Source: Nodularia sp. LEGE 06071
Lineage (GTDB): Bacteria; Cyanobacteriota; Cyanobacteriia; Cyanobacteriales; Nostocaceae
DNA length: 64,000 nucleotides
Assembly (NCBI RefSeq): GCF_015207755.1
Contig: NZ_JADEWH010000004.1
Location: forward strand, 124,001-188,000
Direction: 5' to 3'
Shown: positions 34,930 to 42,810 of the stretch, piece by piece
Layout of the letters: every line of letters begins with the position of its first letter
How positions within the stretch are numbered: the stretch's first letter is position 1
Program-made: the position numbers and the translations under genes
The notes under the pieces: generated by a model
What the model was told of the DNA's origin: nothing
Databases searched by the model: none
The model's input: the letters and a program-made list of their open reading frames with translations, nothing else

Positions 34930-36657
34930 ATGACATTAACTAATACTATCCATTTTAGAAACTTACGCGGCGATTTATTTGGTGGTCTGACTGCCGCTAT
35001 TGTTTCCTTACCGCTAGCATTAGCGTTCGGTGCCGCTTCCGGTGCTGGGCCTGCTGCTGGTCTTTATGGTGCAGTTTGTGTAGGCTTTTTCGCCGCCTTA
35101 TTTGGTGGGACACCAACCCTGATTTCTGAACCCACTGGGCCGATGACCGTAGTCATGACTGCCATTGTCAGTTCCATGATTGCCAATAACCCAGAAAATG
35201 GCTTGGCAATGGCATTTACAGTAGTTATGCTAGCCGGGTTATTTCAAATTGTATTGGGAGTATTCAAGCTGGGTAAATATATTACCCTCATGCCCTACAG
35301 CGTAATTTCCGGCTTCATGTCTGGGATTGGAGTCATCCTGGTCTTGTTGCAAATTGCTCCTTTTCTGGGTCAATCCAGTCCTAAAGGTGGCGTATTAGGA
35401 ACGGTGCAAAATTTACCCCAGCTGTTCGCAAATATTAATCCTGTGGAAACAGCTTTGGGAGCGATGACTTTGGCAATTATTTTCTTAATGCCATCTAAAA
35501 TCAAGCGCCTTGTTCCACCACAATTAGTGGCATTAGTATTAGTAACAATAGTTTCCCTGGTATTTTTCGGGGATGTTGACATCAGACGGATTGGCGAAAT
35601 CCCAATGGGACTGCCAACATTGCAAATACCTACCTTCAATGCATCACAAATCACAGTGATGCTCGTTAATGCGGCAATGTTGGGAATGTTGGGTTGTATT
35701 GATACCTTGTTAACAGCAGTCATTGCAGATAGTTTGACTCGTACTGAACACAAGTCTGATAAGGAATTAATTGGTCAAGGTATCGGTAACGTCATATCTG
35801 GTTTATGTGGTGGACTCCCTGGTGCTGGTGCAACTATGGGAACGGTAGTTAACATCCAGACTGGTGCGAAAACGGCTGTATCTGGTTTGACTCGTGCTTT
35901 GATTTTACTGGTTGTAGTTTTGTGGGCTGCTGTTTTAACTCAACCTATCCCAATGGCAGTATTGGCTGGTATTGCTCTTAAGGTGGGGATTGACATTCTA
36001 GACTGGAGCTTTTTGAAACGCGCTCATCATGTATCCCTGAAGGGTGCGCTGATTATGTACGGTGTCATGTTCTTAACCGTATTCGTTGACTTGATCGTGG
36101 CTGTGGGCGTGGGAGTTTTCATTGCCAATATCTTAACTATCGAACGTCTTTCTCAGTTACAGTCTCAGGATGTAAAGACCATTACCGATGCGGATGATGC
36201 CATTGTTTTGAACGATGAAGAGAAGCAATTACTTGATCAAGCTAATGGACGTGTCCTATTATTCTACTTGAGTGGACCAATGATCTTTGGAGTTTCCAAA
36301 GCGATCGCTCGTGAACATTCAGCAATGGCAGACTCAGATGTGCTGATTTTAGATATCAGCGATGTCCCCATGTTGGGTGTAACAGCTTCCTTAGCAATTG
36401 AAAATGCTATCCAAGATGCTCATGAGCAAGGTCGTCAAATATTAGTTGTTGGTGCAGCTGGCAAAGTGAAACGCCGCTTAGAAAAATTTGGCATTGAGAA
36501 ATTTGTACCTTCACATCATTTCTTTATGAATCGTTCAGAGGCACTTAAGCAAGCTTTGGCTTTAATTGATCCTTCTGCCCTTAATAAAAATGTTGCTGCT
36601 ATTAGTGAATATGGCTCCACAGCCAGTGAACCTGATACCTACGGATATCAAAGTTAA
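34930..36657 (+). CDS. bicA: SulP-family Na+-dependent bicarbonate transporter, BicA type
   Basis: This SulP anion transporter has about 12-14 membrane segments (residues 10-410) and a C-terminal cytoplasmic STAS domain (about 435-560, with VLILDISDVPMLGVTAS). The N-terminal LFGGLTAAIVSLPLALAFG and SEPTGPMTVV (66-75) are SulP hallmarks. In cyanobacteria, SulP proteins of this type act as low-affinity, high-flux Na+/HCO3- symporters in the CO2-concentrating mechanism. A sulfate role cannot be excluded by sequence. The adjacent cation/proton antiporter and Mrp operon strongly favour the Na+-coupled bicarbonate role. Confidence 0.88.
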   Translation: MTLTNTIHFRNLRGDLFGGLTAAIVSLPLALAFGAASGAGPAAGLYGAVCVGFFAALFGGTPTLISEPTGPMTVVMTAIVSSMIANNPENGLAMAFTVVMLAGLFQIVLGVFKLGKYITLMPYSVISGFMSGIGVILVLLQIAPFLGQSSPKGGVLGTVQNLPQLFANINPVETALGAMTLAIIFLMPSKIKRLVPPQLVALVLVTIVSLVFFGDVDIRRIGEIPMGLPTLQIPTFNASQITVMLVNAAMLGMLGCIDTLLTAVIADSLTRTEHKSDKELIGQGIGNVISGLCGGLPGAGATMGTVVNIQTGAKTAVSGLTRALILLVVVLWAAVLTQPIPMAVLAGIALKVGIDILDWSFLKRAHHVSLKGALIMYGVMFLTVFVDLIVAVGVGVFIANILTIERLSQLQSQDVKTITDADDAIVLNDEEKQLLDQANGRVLLFYLSGPMIFGVSKAIAREHSAMADSDVLILDISDVPMLGVTASLAIENAIQDAHEQGRQILVVGAAGKVKRRLEKFGIEKFVPSHHFFMNRSEALKQALALIDPSALNKNVAAISEYGSTASEPDTYGYQS

Positions 36658-36662
36658 TTAAG

Positions 36663-36787
36663 CAGGTGGGCGTAACAGAAGTCAAAAGTCAAAAGTCAAA
36701 AGTCAAAATTGAAATACTTGCTGTGAATGGGTTTTGGAATTTTGTTATGTCCTAAGCACCTTGGCGGTTGCTATAACTACCCACCCT
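36663..36787. repeat. Possible degenerate MITE-like element with AAGTCAA heptamers
   Basis: The left end CAGGTGGGCGTAAC resembles that of the element at 19662. The right end CTACCCACCCT (36777-36787) is its imperfect inverse, sharing the GGTGGG/CCCACC core. GTCAAAA heptamers occupy 36680-36710. It starts six bases after the bicA stop codon. Confidence 0.45.
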
Positions 36788-36860
36788 TTCACTATTACTT
36801 TTGGATTTCTTCCAGGACTCTATCTAACCACAGCATTCATCAACACAACAGACAGAAAAC

Positions 36861-38249
36861 ATGATGTTCTCCGAATCAATAATTAACCTCGTGTGGCAAA
36901 ATCCTTTACTTGCAACCACAAACGAAGCCGAAAATGCCCCTATTGTCTTAGCTGGTGTATTACTCAGTTTAATAGTCATTTATCTTGCCAGTAAAATTGG
37001 CGGTGAATTGTCCAAAATGATCGACTTACCTCCCGTTTTAGGTGAGTTAATTGGTGGCGTGGTGGTAGGTGCTTCGGCACTAAATTTAGTTGTATTTCCT
37101 GATAGTGGTGCAGCAGCTTCAGACTCCACCATTATGACTATCCTGCAATTTATTAACGACATCAGTCCCGAAGCAGTCACATCAATTTTTCAAAGCCAGA
37201 GTGAAATCGTTTCCGTTCTCGCTGAACTGGGTGTGATTATTCTGTTATTTGAAATTGGGCTAGAATCAGACTTAAAAGAATTGCAAAAAGTCGGTTCTCA
37301 AGCGGTAGTCGTCGCTTGTGTTGGAGTGGCTGTTCCGTTTGCGGCTGGGACTACAGGATTAATGTTGCTCTTTCATGTCCCAGTCATTCCAGCGATTTTT
37401 GCTGGTGCAGCACTGACAGCTACTAGTATTGGTATTACCTCCAAAGTCTTGTCAGAAATTGGTCAATTAAAATCTCGTGAAGGTCAAATTATTGTCGGTG
37501 CAGCAGTCATTGATGACATTTTAGGCATCATTGTGTTGGCAGTAGTTGCGAGTTTGGCTAAAACTGGTGAAGTTGACATTCTAAACGTAATTTATTTGAT
37601 TGTCAGTGCTACAGTCTTTCTCATTGGTGCGATTTTATTAGGCAAATATTTCAATCAAACTTTTGTGGCCATTGCCAATAAATTGCAAACGCGAGGAAAC
37701 TTAATTATCCCGGCTTTAATCTTTGCCTTCTTCATGGCTTTTCTGGGTAATGCCATTCATTTAGAAGCTATCTTGGGTGCATTTGCGGCTGGTTTAGTGT
37801 TGGATGAAACCGATAAACGCAAAGAGTTAGATGAACAGGTTAAACCAATTGCTGATATCTTAGTTCCAGTTTTCTTTGTGACAGTGGGCGCGAAAGTTGA
37901 TTTAGGTGTTCTGAATCCTTTCATTCCAGAAAATCGCGAAGGATTAATTATTGCTACCTTCTTACTGGTGATAGCAATTATCGGCAAAATTGTTACAGGT
38001 TGGGCGGTTTTTGGCCCAGTTAAAATTAACCGTTTAGCGGTTGGTACAGGAATGATTCCCCGTGGTGAAGTTGGGCTAGTGTTTGCAGGGATTGGTGCAG
38101 CTAGTGGTACTCTGGATAAACCATTACAAGCGGCGATCATTATTATGGTGATTTTAACAACCTTCTTCGCACCGCCTTTATTGCGGTTTGCATTTAAACA
38201 ATCGCCAGAAGAAAAAGAATCTTTAGAAAAAGCCAATTTAATAGGCTAG
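36861..38249 (+). CDS. CPA2-family cation/proton antiporter
   Basis: This is a twelve-segment Na+/H+ or K+/H+ antiporter of the monovalent cation:proton antiporter-2 family. Landmarks are ELIGGVVVGASAL, ELGVIILLFEIGLE, GAAVIDDILGIIVLAV (the paired Asp residues of the ion site) and MIPRGEVGLVFAG. The 462 residues end just after the transport core, with no Rossmann (KTN) domain. It lies 200 bases after bicA on the same strand. A Na+/H+ antiporter next to bicA makes sense for recycling the co-transported Na+. The NhaS3-like group is the likely match; ion selectivity is inferred. Confidence 0.87.
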   Translation: MMFSESIINLVWQNPLLATTNEAENAPIVLAGVLLSLIVIYLASKIGGELSKMIDLPPVLGELIGGVVVGASALNLVVFPDSGAAASDSTIMTILQFINDISPEAVTSIFQSQSEIVSVLAELGVIILLFEIGLESDLKELQKVGSQAVVVACVGVAVPFAAGTTGLMLLFHVPVIPAIFAGAALTATSIGITSKVLSEIGQLKSREGQIIVGAAVIDDILGIIVLAVVASLAKTGEVDILNVIYLIVSATVFLIGAILLGKYFNQTFVAIANKLQTRGNLIIPALIFAFFMAFLGNAIHLEAILGAFAAGLVLDETDKRKELDEQVKPIADILVPVFFVTVGAKVDLGVLNPFIPENREGLIIATFLLVIAIIGKIVTGWAVFGPVKINRLAVGTGMIPRGEVGLVFAGIGAASGTLDKPLQAAIIIMVILTTFFAPPLLRFAFKQSPEEKESLEKANLIG

Positions 38250-38278
38250 CACCGCTACGCGGAAGTCAAAAATCAAAA
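38246..38278. repeat. Repeat end overlapping the antiporter stop codon
   Basis: CTAGCACCGC...GCGGAAGTCAAAAATCAAAA matches, in inverted orientation, the right end of the element at 56678-56788 (ACTAGTACCGC...GCGGAAGTCAAAAGTCAAAA). The stop codon TAG of the antiporter gene (38247-38249) is part of it. Confidence 0.55.
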
Positions 38279-38376
38279 GGTTTTTATTTAGATATTTTGC
38301 AATTTTTGCAATGTATCCTTACTTACAGCAGGTTGTAGGTAATTGAAGTACAAATTCTGATGTTGAAACTCTTGTG

Positions 38377-38400
38377 GGGGAGGGCAAAGATGCCCTCCCC
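38377..38400. terminator. Strong GC hairpin between the antiporter and the Mrp operon
   Basis: GGGGAGGGC (38377-38385) and GCCCTCCCC (38392-38400) form a perfect 9-bp stem with a 6-base loop. No T-run follows, so it may be a repeat-derived hairpin or a transcript stabiliser instead of a true terminator. It lies about 80 bases before the first Mrp gene. Confidence 0.5.
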
Positions 38401-38481
38401 AGTGTACTTCACCCAAATGAAATATGCTGTAATACGTGCCGTAATAACTAATTTTATCCCACTACCCAACAGGCAATTTCC

Positions 38482-38817
38482 GTGTTAGAAGCGTGTATAT
38501 TCGCAACAATATTGTGTGGCTTTTTCGGCATTATCCTGAAAAAAAATCTGGTGATGAAGATCATCTCTATGGATGTGATGAGTACGGGTGTGATCGCCTA
38601 TTATGTGCTGATTGCATCACGAAATGGCTTTTTTACCCCCATTATTGTCAACAGCGAAAATCGCGCTTATGCTGACCCGGTTCCCCAAGCGGTGATATTG
38701 ACGGCAATTGTGATTGGATTTTCGATTCAGGCCATAATGCTGGTGGGTGTGATGAAGCTAGCACGGGATAATCCAACTTTGGAAAGCAATGAGATTGAGA
38801 AAAATAACACGCCATGA
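38482..38817 (+). CDS. mrpC: Mrp antiporter subunit C (NuoK-like)
   Basis: This small three-helix membrane protein (111 residues) is homologous to complex I NuoK and to MrpC/MnhC. It has helix 1 LEACIFATILCGFFGIIL, helix 2 around VMSTGVIAYYVLIA, and helix 3 QAVILTAIVIGFSIQAIMLV, where the QALVLTAIVI-type motif is characteristic. Translation starts at a GTG. Its last four bases overlap the start of the MrpD gene. It is the first gene of a tight seven-gene operon for a multisubunit Na+/H+ antiporter. Confidence 0.88.
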   Translation: MLEACIFATILCGFFGIILKKNLVMKIISMDVMSTGVIAYYVLIASRNGFFTPIIVNSENRAYADPVPQAVILTAIVIGFSIQAIMLVGVMKLARDNPTLESNEIEKNNTP

Positions 38818-40241
38818 ATAACATTACTATTGCATGGATCGCATTACCGTTGTTTTTGGGATTCGTTATTTATCTGCTTCCCAAGCTTGACCGATACCTC
38901 GCCCTGAGTGTAGCTGTGGTTTCGGGTGGATATGCGTTGTCGCTATTTTTAAATCAGTCCCAGTTAACACTAAATTTACTGGATAATTTCGGTGTCACCT
39001 TAGTAGTTGATCAATTAACTGGCTACTTTATATTGACAAATGCGCTGGTCACTGCTGCGGTCATTCTCTACTGTTGGCACACTGATAAGTCGGCTTTCTT
39101 TTATACGCAGATTATTATTTTGCATGGCAGCGTCAATGCCGCTTTTGCCTCTGCGGATTTCATTAGTTTATATGTGGCGTTAGAGGTAATTGGGATTGCG
39201 GCGTTTCTCTTGATTGCCTATTCCCGAACCAATCGGTCGATTTGGGTGGCCTTGCGCTATATGTTTGTCAGTAATACGGCAATGCTGTTTTATCTGGTGG
39301 GGGCGGTGTTGGTCTATCAGGCGAATCATTCCTTTGCTTTTGCAGCTTTGCGTGGCGCACCGAAAGAGGCGATCGCCTTAATCTTTCTAGGACTCTTGAC
39401 AAAAGGGGGAATATTTGTATCCGGCTTGTGGTTACCATTGACGCACTCCGAATCAGAAACCCCAGTTTCGGCTTTGCTATCAGGAGTTGTGGTTAAAACT
39501 GGCGTTTTTCCCCTGGTGCGCTGTGCTTTGATGGTGCCTGAAATTGATCCAATCGTCAGGATTTTTGGAGTTGGGACAGCACTTCTGGGCGTATTCTATG
39601 CAGTCTTTGAAAAGGATACCAAGCGGATGCTGGCGTTTCACACGGTTTCGCAATTAGGCTTTATCCTCGCCGCACCTAGCGTCGGTGGTTTTTATGCCCT
39701 GACGCATGGTCTGGTAAAATCCGCGCTCTTTTTAATAGCAGGTGTCTTACCGAGTCGAAACCTGAAGGAATTGCAACATCAGCCGATCCATACCCCGCTA
39801 TGGATTGCCTTGGTCATAGCCAGCTTCTCGATATCCGGCTTTCCCTTGTTATCCGGCTTTGGGGCGAAGGTGTTGACGACGAAGAATCTGCTGCCTTGGC
39901 AAGTGATCGCCATGAATGTTGCAGCCCTCGGAACAGCAATATCGTTTGCCAAATTCATATTTCTCCCACGCGGGGGAAAAGCGGATGTACAGCGAGGTTT
40001 CTGGGCAGCAGTGGTCTTGTTACTTGGTGGGCTGATTCTGGCCAATGTTGTGTATTACGAGGCGTATACCGTTACAAATCTCATCAAACCCCTCGCAACC
40101 ATCGGCATGGGATGGTTGGCTTACTTTGTGATTTTTAAACGTTCCGTAATCAAGCTACCCCGTGTCCTTGAGCAATTTGAGCATCTGATCGGGGTGATGA
40201 GTTTGATGTTGCTTTTGCTATTCGGGATGGTATTAGCATGA
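38814..40241 (+). CDS. mrpD: Mrp antiporter subunit D (NuoL/M/N-like)
   Basis: This is the large membrane subunit of the Mrp antiporter, related to the proton-pumping complex I subunits NuoL/M/N. About 13-14 helices are expected. Conserved features are SLYVALEVIGIAAFLLIAYS (Glu in helix 5), LLTKGGIFVSGLWLPLTHSE (Lys in helix 7), FEKDTKRMLAFHTVSQLGF and LTHGLVKSALFLIAG (Lys in helix 12). The length (475 residues) matches MrpD. It overlaps both neighbours by four bases, so translation is coupled through the operon. Confidence 0.92.
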   Translation: MNNITIAWIALPLFLGFVIYLLPKLDRYLALSVAVVSGGYALSLFLNQSQLTLNLLDNFGVTLVVDQLTGYFILTNALVTAAVILYCWHTDKSAFFYTQIIILHGSVNAAFASADFISLYVALEVIGIAAFLLIAYSRTNRSIWVALRYMFVSNTAMLFYLVGAVLVYQANHSFAFAALRGAPKEAIALIFLGLLTKGGIFVSGLWLPLTHSESETPVSALLSGVVVKTGVFPLVRCALMVPEIDPIVRIFGVGTALLGVFYAVFEKDTKRMLAFHTVSQLGFILAAPSVGGFYALTHGLVKSALFLIAGVLPSRNLKELQHQPIHTPLWIALVIASFSISGFPLLSGFGAKVLTTKNLLPWQVIAMNVAALGTAISFAKFIFLPRGGKADVQRGFWAAVVLLLGGLILANVVYYEAYTVTNLIKPLATIGMGWLAYFVIFKRSVIKLPRVLEQFEHLIGVMSLMLLLLFGMVLA

Positions 40242-40627
40242 TTGGGCATCTGAATCTGATATTACGACTAACTATTTGGTTTCTGCTCACCTCTGATGTG
40301 AGTCTGCCTAATATCATCATTGGTGTCAGCGTCGCACTCCTATTACCGGGTCGTCAAAAAGTCCCGGAAGCCTTAAGGGATTGGTTACGTGTGCTGGGTG
40401 AGGTTTTAGTGGCGATTCCCCAGGCCTATATTGAGGCATTTGAAATCATTTTCCGTCCCCATAACCACGAAGATGTGATCATGGAACGAGTCAAACCTCA
40501 ACGCACGCCGGGACTGATATTCCTGGATATATTCTTGATTACCTTTACGCCCAAAACCATTGTCTTGAAATACCACGAAAAGGGCTTGTACGAAGTACAC
40601 CGGGTGAGACGGAGGAAAAAGTCATGA
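40238..40627 (+). CDS. mrpE: Mrp antiporter subunit E
   Basis: MrpE is a small membrane protein of the Mrp complex needed for its assembly and stability. Here the 129 residues hold two N-terminal hydrophobic segments and the typical E-subunit pattern TFTPKTIVLKYHEKGLYEVH in the C-terminal soluble part (family: TLTPGT...L.VH). It overlaps MrpD and the next gene by four bases each. Confidence 0.87.
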   Translation: MIGHLNLILRLTIWFLLTSDVSLPNIIIGVSVALLLPGRQKVPEALRDWLRVLGEVLVAIPQAYIEAFEIIFRPHNHEDVIMERVKPQRTPGLIFLDIFLITFTPKTIVLKYHEKGLYEVHRVRRRKKS

Positions 40628-40875
40628 ATGTGGTAATGATTGCCATGATTCTAGCGTTGCTCATACCCATGTATGAAGCTTGGCAAGATGATGATATTTG
40701 GCAAAAAATGTTGGCATTTGCCAGTATTGCCACCAAAACGTCAATTATGATCCTGATGGTATCCGTGTTACGGGATGATTGGATGATTGGTGTTGTGGGG
40801 ATAATTATTCTCAGTGTGGGTAATGCCGGATTAATGTTATTGGCACATCTACTTAAGCGAATGAACGATTTATGA
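40624..40875 (+). CDS. mrpF: Mrp antiporter subunit F-like protein
   Basis: This 83-residue protein has three hydrophobic segments (about 3-17, 37-50 and 52-75). Size and operon position, between MrpE and MrpG-like genes, fit MrpF, but the sequence is divergent. It starts within the MrpE stop (ATGA overlap) and overlaps the next gene in the same manner. Confidence 0.7.
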   Translation: MNVVMIAMILALLIPMYEAWQDDDIWQKMLAFASIATKTSIMILMVSVLRDDWMIGVVGIIILSVGNAGLMLLAHLLKRMNDL

Positions 40876-41150
40876 TCGACCTGTTTAGTTATACCTGCTT
40901 ATGCTTAGGAATCTTCTTCTGGTTTTGGGGAACTTTTCCCCTACTCGGTAATCGTTCGGTATTATTCAAGTTGCATAGTCTTTCAGTTGCAGATACCCTC
41001 GGATCGATGAGTATCATTATCGGGCTACTCCTGAAGATACCCAGTGAATGGCCGCTACTCCTTCTGGGCATCATCTCTTTGGCTATCTGGAATACAGTGC
41101 TGGGTTATGTTTTGGCATATTGTTCTAGTCCCAATGATCGCCATGAATGA
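40872..41150 (+). CDS. mrpG: Mrp antiporter subunit G-like protein
   Basis: This 92-residue protein has three hydrophobic segments and the MrpG-type pattern GNRSVLFKLHSLSVADTLGS followed by IIIGLLLKIP (family: R.P.D...RLHA...ADTLG). It overlaps the upstream gene by four bases, and its last codons overlap the start region of the MrpA-like gene by eight or more bases, depending on the start used. Confidence 0.82.
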   Translation: MIDLFSYTCLCLGIFFWFWGTFPLLGNRSVLFKLHSLSVADTLGSMSIIIGLLLKIPSEWPLLLLGIISLAIWNTVLGYVLAYCSSPNDRHE

Positions 41151-41733
41151 TAATAGTTATGTGTATATAATCACCGCGTTGTTGCCGTTATCTGCGTTAA
41201 TGCTGGTAATTCAGGTCAATCCATACAATGCCCTGGTAGTTCAGGGAATACTGGGAGCTGTAGCGACATTGGTATTTGCCGTTTTGGGGGCGGCGGATGT
41301 GGCTTTGACTCAAGCATTAATGGGGACTTTGCTGGGGATTACGCTGTATGCGATCGCCGTTCGTTCTTCCTTAGTGATGCGTCTGGGTGTCCTGGAATAC
41401 GAGTCACAGGAGGCAGATGCCGAATTGAAATCTGAAGGTCATTTTGGGCAACTGCTGGAAGACTTACGCCGAATTTTTAGCAAATACTATCTGCGTCTTG
41501 AGGTAGTGCCATACATGAATATCCAGGCTTTGCAGCAAGCACTTATAAATAAAGAAGTTCATGCGACTTGTGCCAGGAGTGATCAAAATAGCTCCCTATC
41601 TGGGGACGAAAGGCAAATCTATCATACTGCGACTAGAGTTCAACGGTTATATGACATCATGGAGTCTGAACTTTTGTCACCTGCAACAATCATTACTTAT
41701 GTAAATACACCAGATTCAGGGGAGAAGCATTAA
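41143..41733 (+). CDS. Mrp subunit A-like protein (DUF4040/MbhD domain) with extra C-terminal tail
   Basis: The first about 85 residues are three membrane helices with GAADVALTQALMGTLLGITLY, the DUF4040/MbhD motif that in classical Mrp systems forms part of the large MrpA subunit. The NuoL-like part of MrpA is not present. A polar tail of about 110 residues (LRRIFSKYYLRLEVVPYMN onward) follows and has no similarity I recognise. I choose the ATG at 41143 (MNDNSYVYIITALLP); the ATG at 41134 is equally possible, and an in-frame ATG at 41044 would overlap the upstream gene too far. The stop overlaps the next start by one base. Confidence 0.78.
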   Translation: MNDNSYVYIITALLPLSALMLVIQVNPYNALVVQGILGAVATLVFAVLGAADVALTQALMGTLLGITLYAIAVRSSLVMRLGVLEYESQEADAELKSEGHFGQLLEDLRRIFSKYYLRLEVVPYMNIQALQQALINKEVHATCARSDQNSSLSGDERQIYHTATRVQRLYDIMESELLSPATIITYVNTPDSGEKH

Positions 41734-42395
41734 TGAAATGGGTCTACATTGCCGCAGGGATAGCGCTTTACATGATCTTCCTGGTTATGCCCAATCAGAC
41801 ACAGGAGTTATCGGATATCTCTATCGTCAAATCAGTTGTACAAGATAGTGGAGTACCCAATGCAGTTACAGCTATCATTCTCAGGAATCGGCTGTATGAC
41901 ACTATCTTTGAAGTTGTAGTATTTACAATCGCAGTCATGGGTGCGCGTTTTCTGCTGGCTGATGAAAGACCGTTCTGCACTATTTATCAGTTTACAGATG
42001 AACCATCAATTATTTTGGCGCGTCTGGGAGCGACTATTTGCTCATTGGTGGGGATTGAACTGGCGATTAGGGGTCATTTGAGTCCGGGCGGTGGTTTTGC
42101 TGCTGGGGTGGCGGGTGGTACGGCCATCGGACTGATTGCGATTACCTCATCATCGGAGTGGATGCAGGCGATTTACACGCGCTGGAATGCCGCTAGATGG
42201 GAAAAGGTTTCGGTGCTGGTTTTCATTGTCCTGGCGGTGATAACTCTGGCAGGATTTGAGTTACCCCACGGAGAGTTGGGCGCACTTGTCAGTGGCGGAG
42301 TGATACCTTTGCTGAATATCTTAGTTGCAGTTAAAGTGGCGTTGGGGTCGTGGTCGGTGATGTTAGTTTTTATTCACTATCGCGGATTGTTGTGA
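41733..42395 (+). CDS. mrpB: Mrp antiporter subunit B (MnhB domain)
   Basis: This is the last gene of the operon. The N-terminal 75 residues contain two hydrophobic segments. The C-terminal region is an MnhB domain with the signature IRGHLSPGGGFAAGVAGGTA (112-131). The 220 residues exceed the 140-residue classical MrpB, consistent with an added MbhE-like N-terminal domain that is part of MrpA elsewhere. Thus the C-terminal pieces of MrpA appear redistributed over this gene and the preceding one. A hairpin followed by a T-run lies just downstream. Confidence 0.85.
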   Translation: MKWVYIAAGIALYMIFLVMPNQTQELSDISIVKSVVQDSGVPNAVTAIILRNRLYDTIFEVVVFTIAVMGARFLLADERPFCTIYQFTDEPSIILARLGATICSLVGIELAIRGHLSPGGGFAAGVAGGTAIGLIAITSSSEWMQAIYTRWNAARWEKVSVLVFIVLAVITLAGFELPHGELGALVSGGVIPLLNILVAVKVALGSWSVMLVFIHYRGLL

Positions 42396-42404
42396 GGTTA
42401 AGTG

Positions 42405-42460
42405 AAAGGCGATATCTAAGCTGTTACGCCTACTCTTGGGGGAGCGCGATCGCCTTTTTT
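42405..42460 (+). terminator. Candidate intrinsic terminator of the Mrp operon
   Basis: AAAGGCGAT (42405-42413) is the exact complement of ATCGCCTTT (42449-42457), and three further T residues follow. The loop of 35 bases is long for a classical terminator, but the position 10 bases after the last Mrp gene fits. Confidence 0.45.
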
Positions 42461-42783
42461 CTTCCCCTAATTACAGTTAAATTTTATACTTATTAAGCAA
42501 ATATTATATTTAACTAGATAGACTGTTCGTGATCACAGTCAAAAGAATGAGAACAAGTAACTTGATACATGGTTACTTTTCATACAGTCCTTTTTATGCA
42601 ATAATTAAGAATATTTCTTATTTAAATAACTGATTAGAGAGCTAATCCGGAAAAGAATGTAGAGACGTTCCATGTAACTTCTCTACAAGGTTTCTAGAAA
42701 ACGCATATTTAATGTTTACCAGTATAGTTTTGCCTTTCGGGTAACTTCCAAGCAGTGCCTTAACCCAAAACATATATCAACTT

Positions 42784-42806
42784 GATAATGACAGCAATTA
42801 TTATTA
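42784..42806 (+). promoter_or_regulatory. Possible Fur box before the AraC/PchR gene
   Basis: GATAATGACAGCAATTATTATT is an imperfect AT-rich palindrome ending four bases before the ATG. Its position before an iron-uptake regulator suggests a Fur site, but the match to the GATAATGATAATCATTATC consensus is only partial. Confidence 0.3.
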
Positions 42807-42810
42807 AACC

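Larger units (their letters stand above)
42396..42810. other. Intergenic region between the Mrp operon and the iron cassette
   Basis: It contains a terminator-like hairpin at 42405-42460 and a possible iron box at 42784-42806. The remainder is AT-rich without a gene. Confidence 0.5.

Noticed and set aside
42541-42570. Possible NtcA site (GTA...TAC) upstream of the iron cassette
   Set aside because: The spacing is six rather than eight bases.
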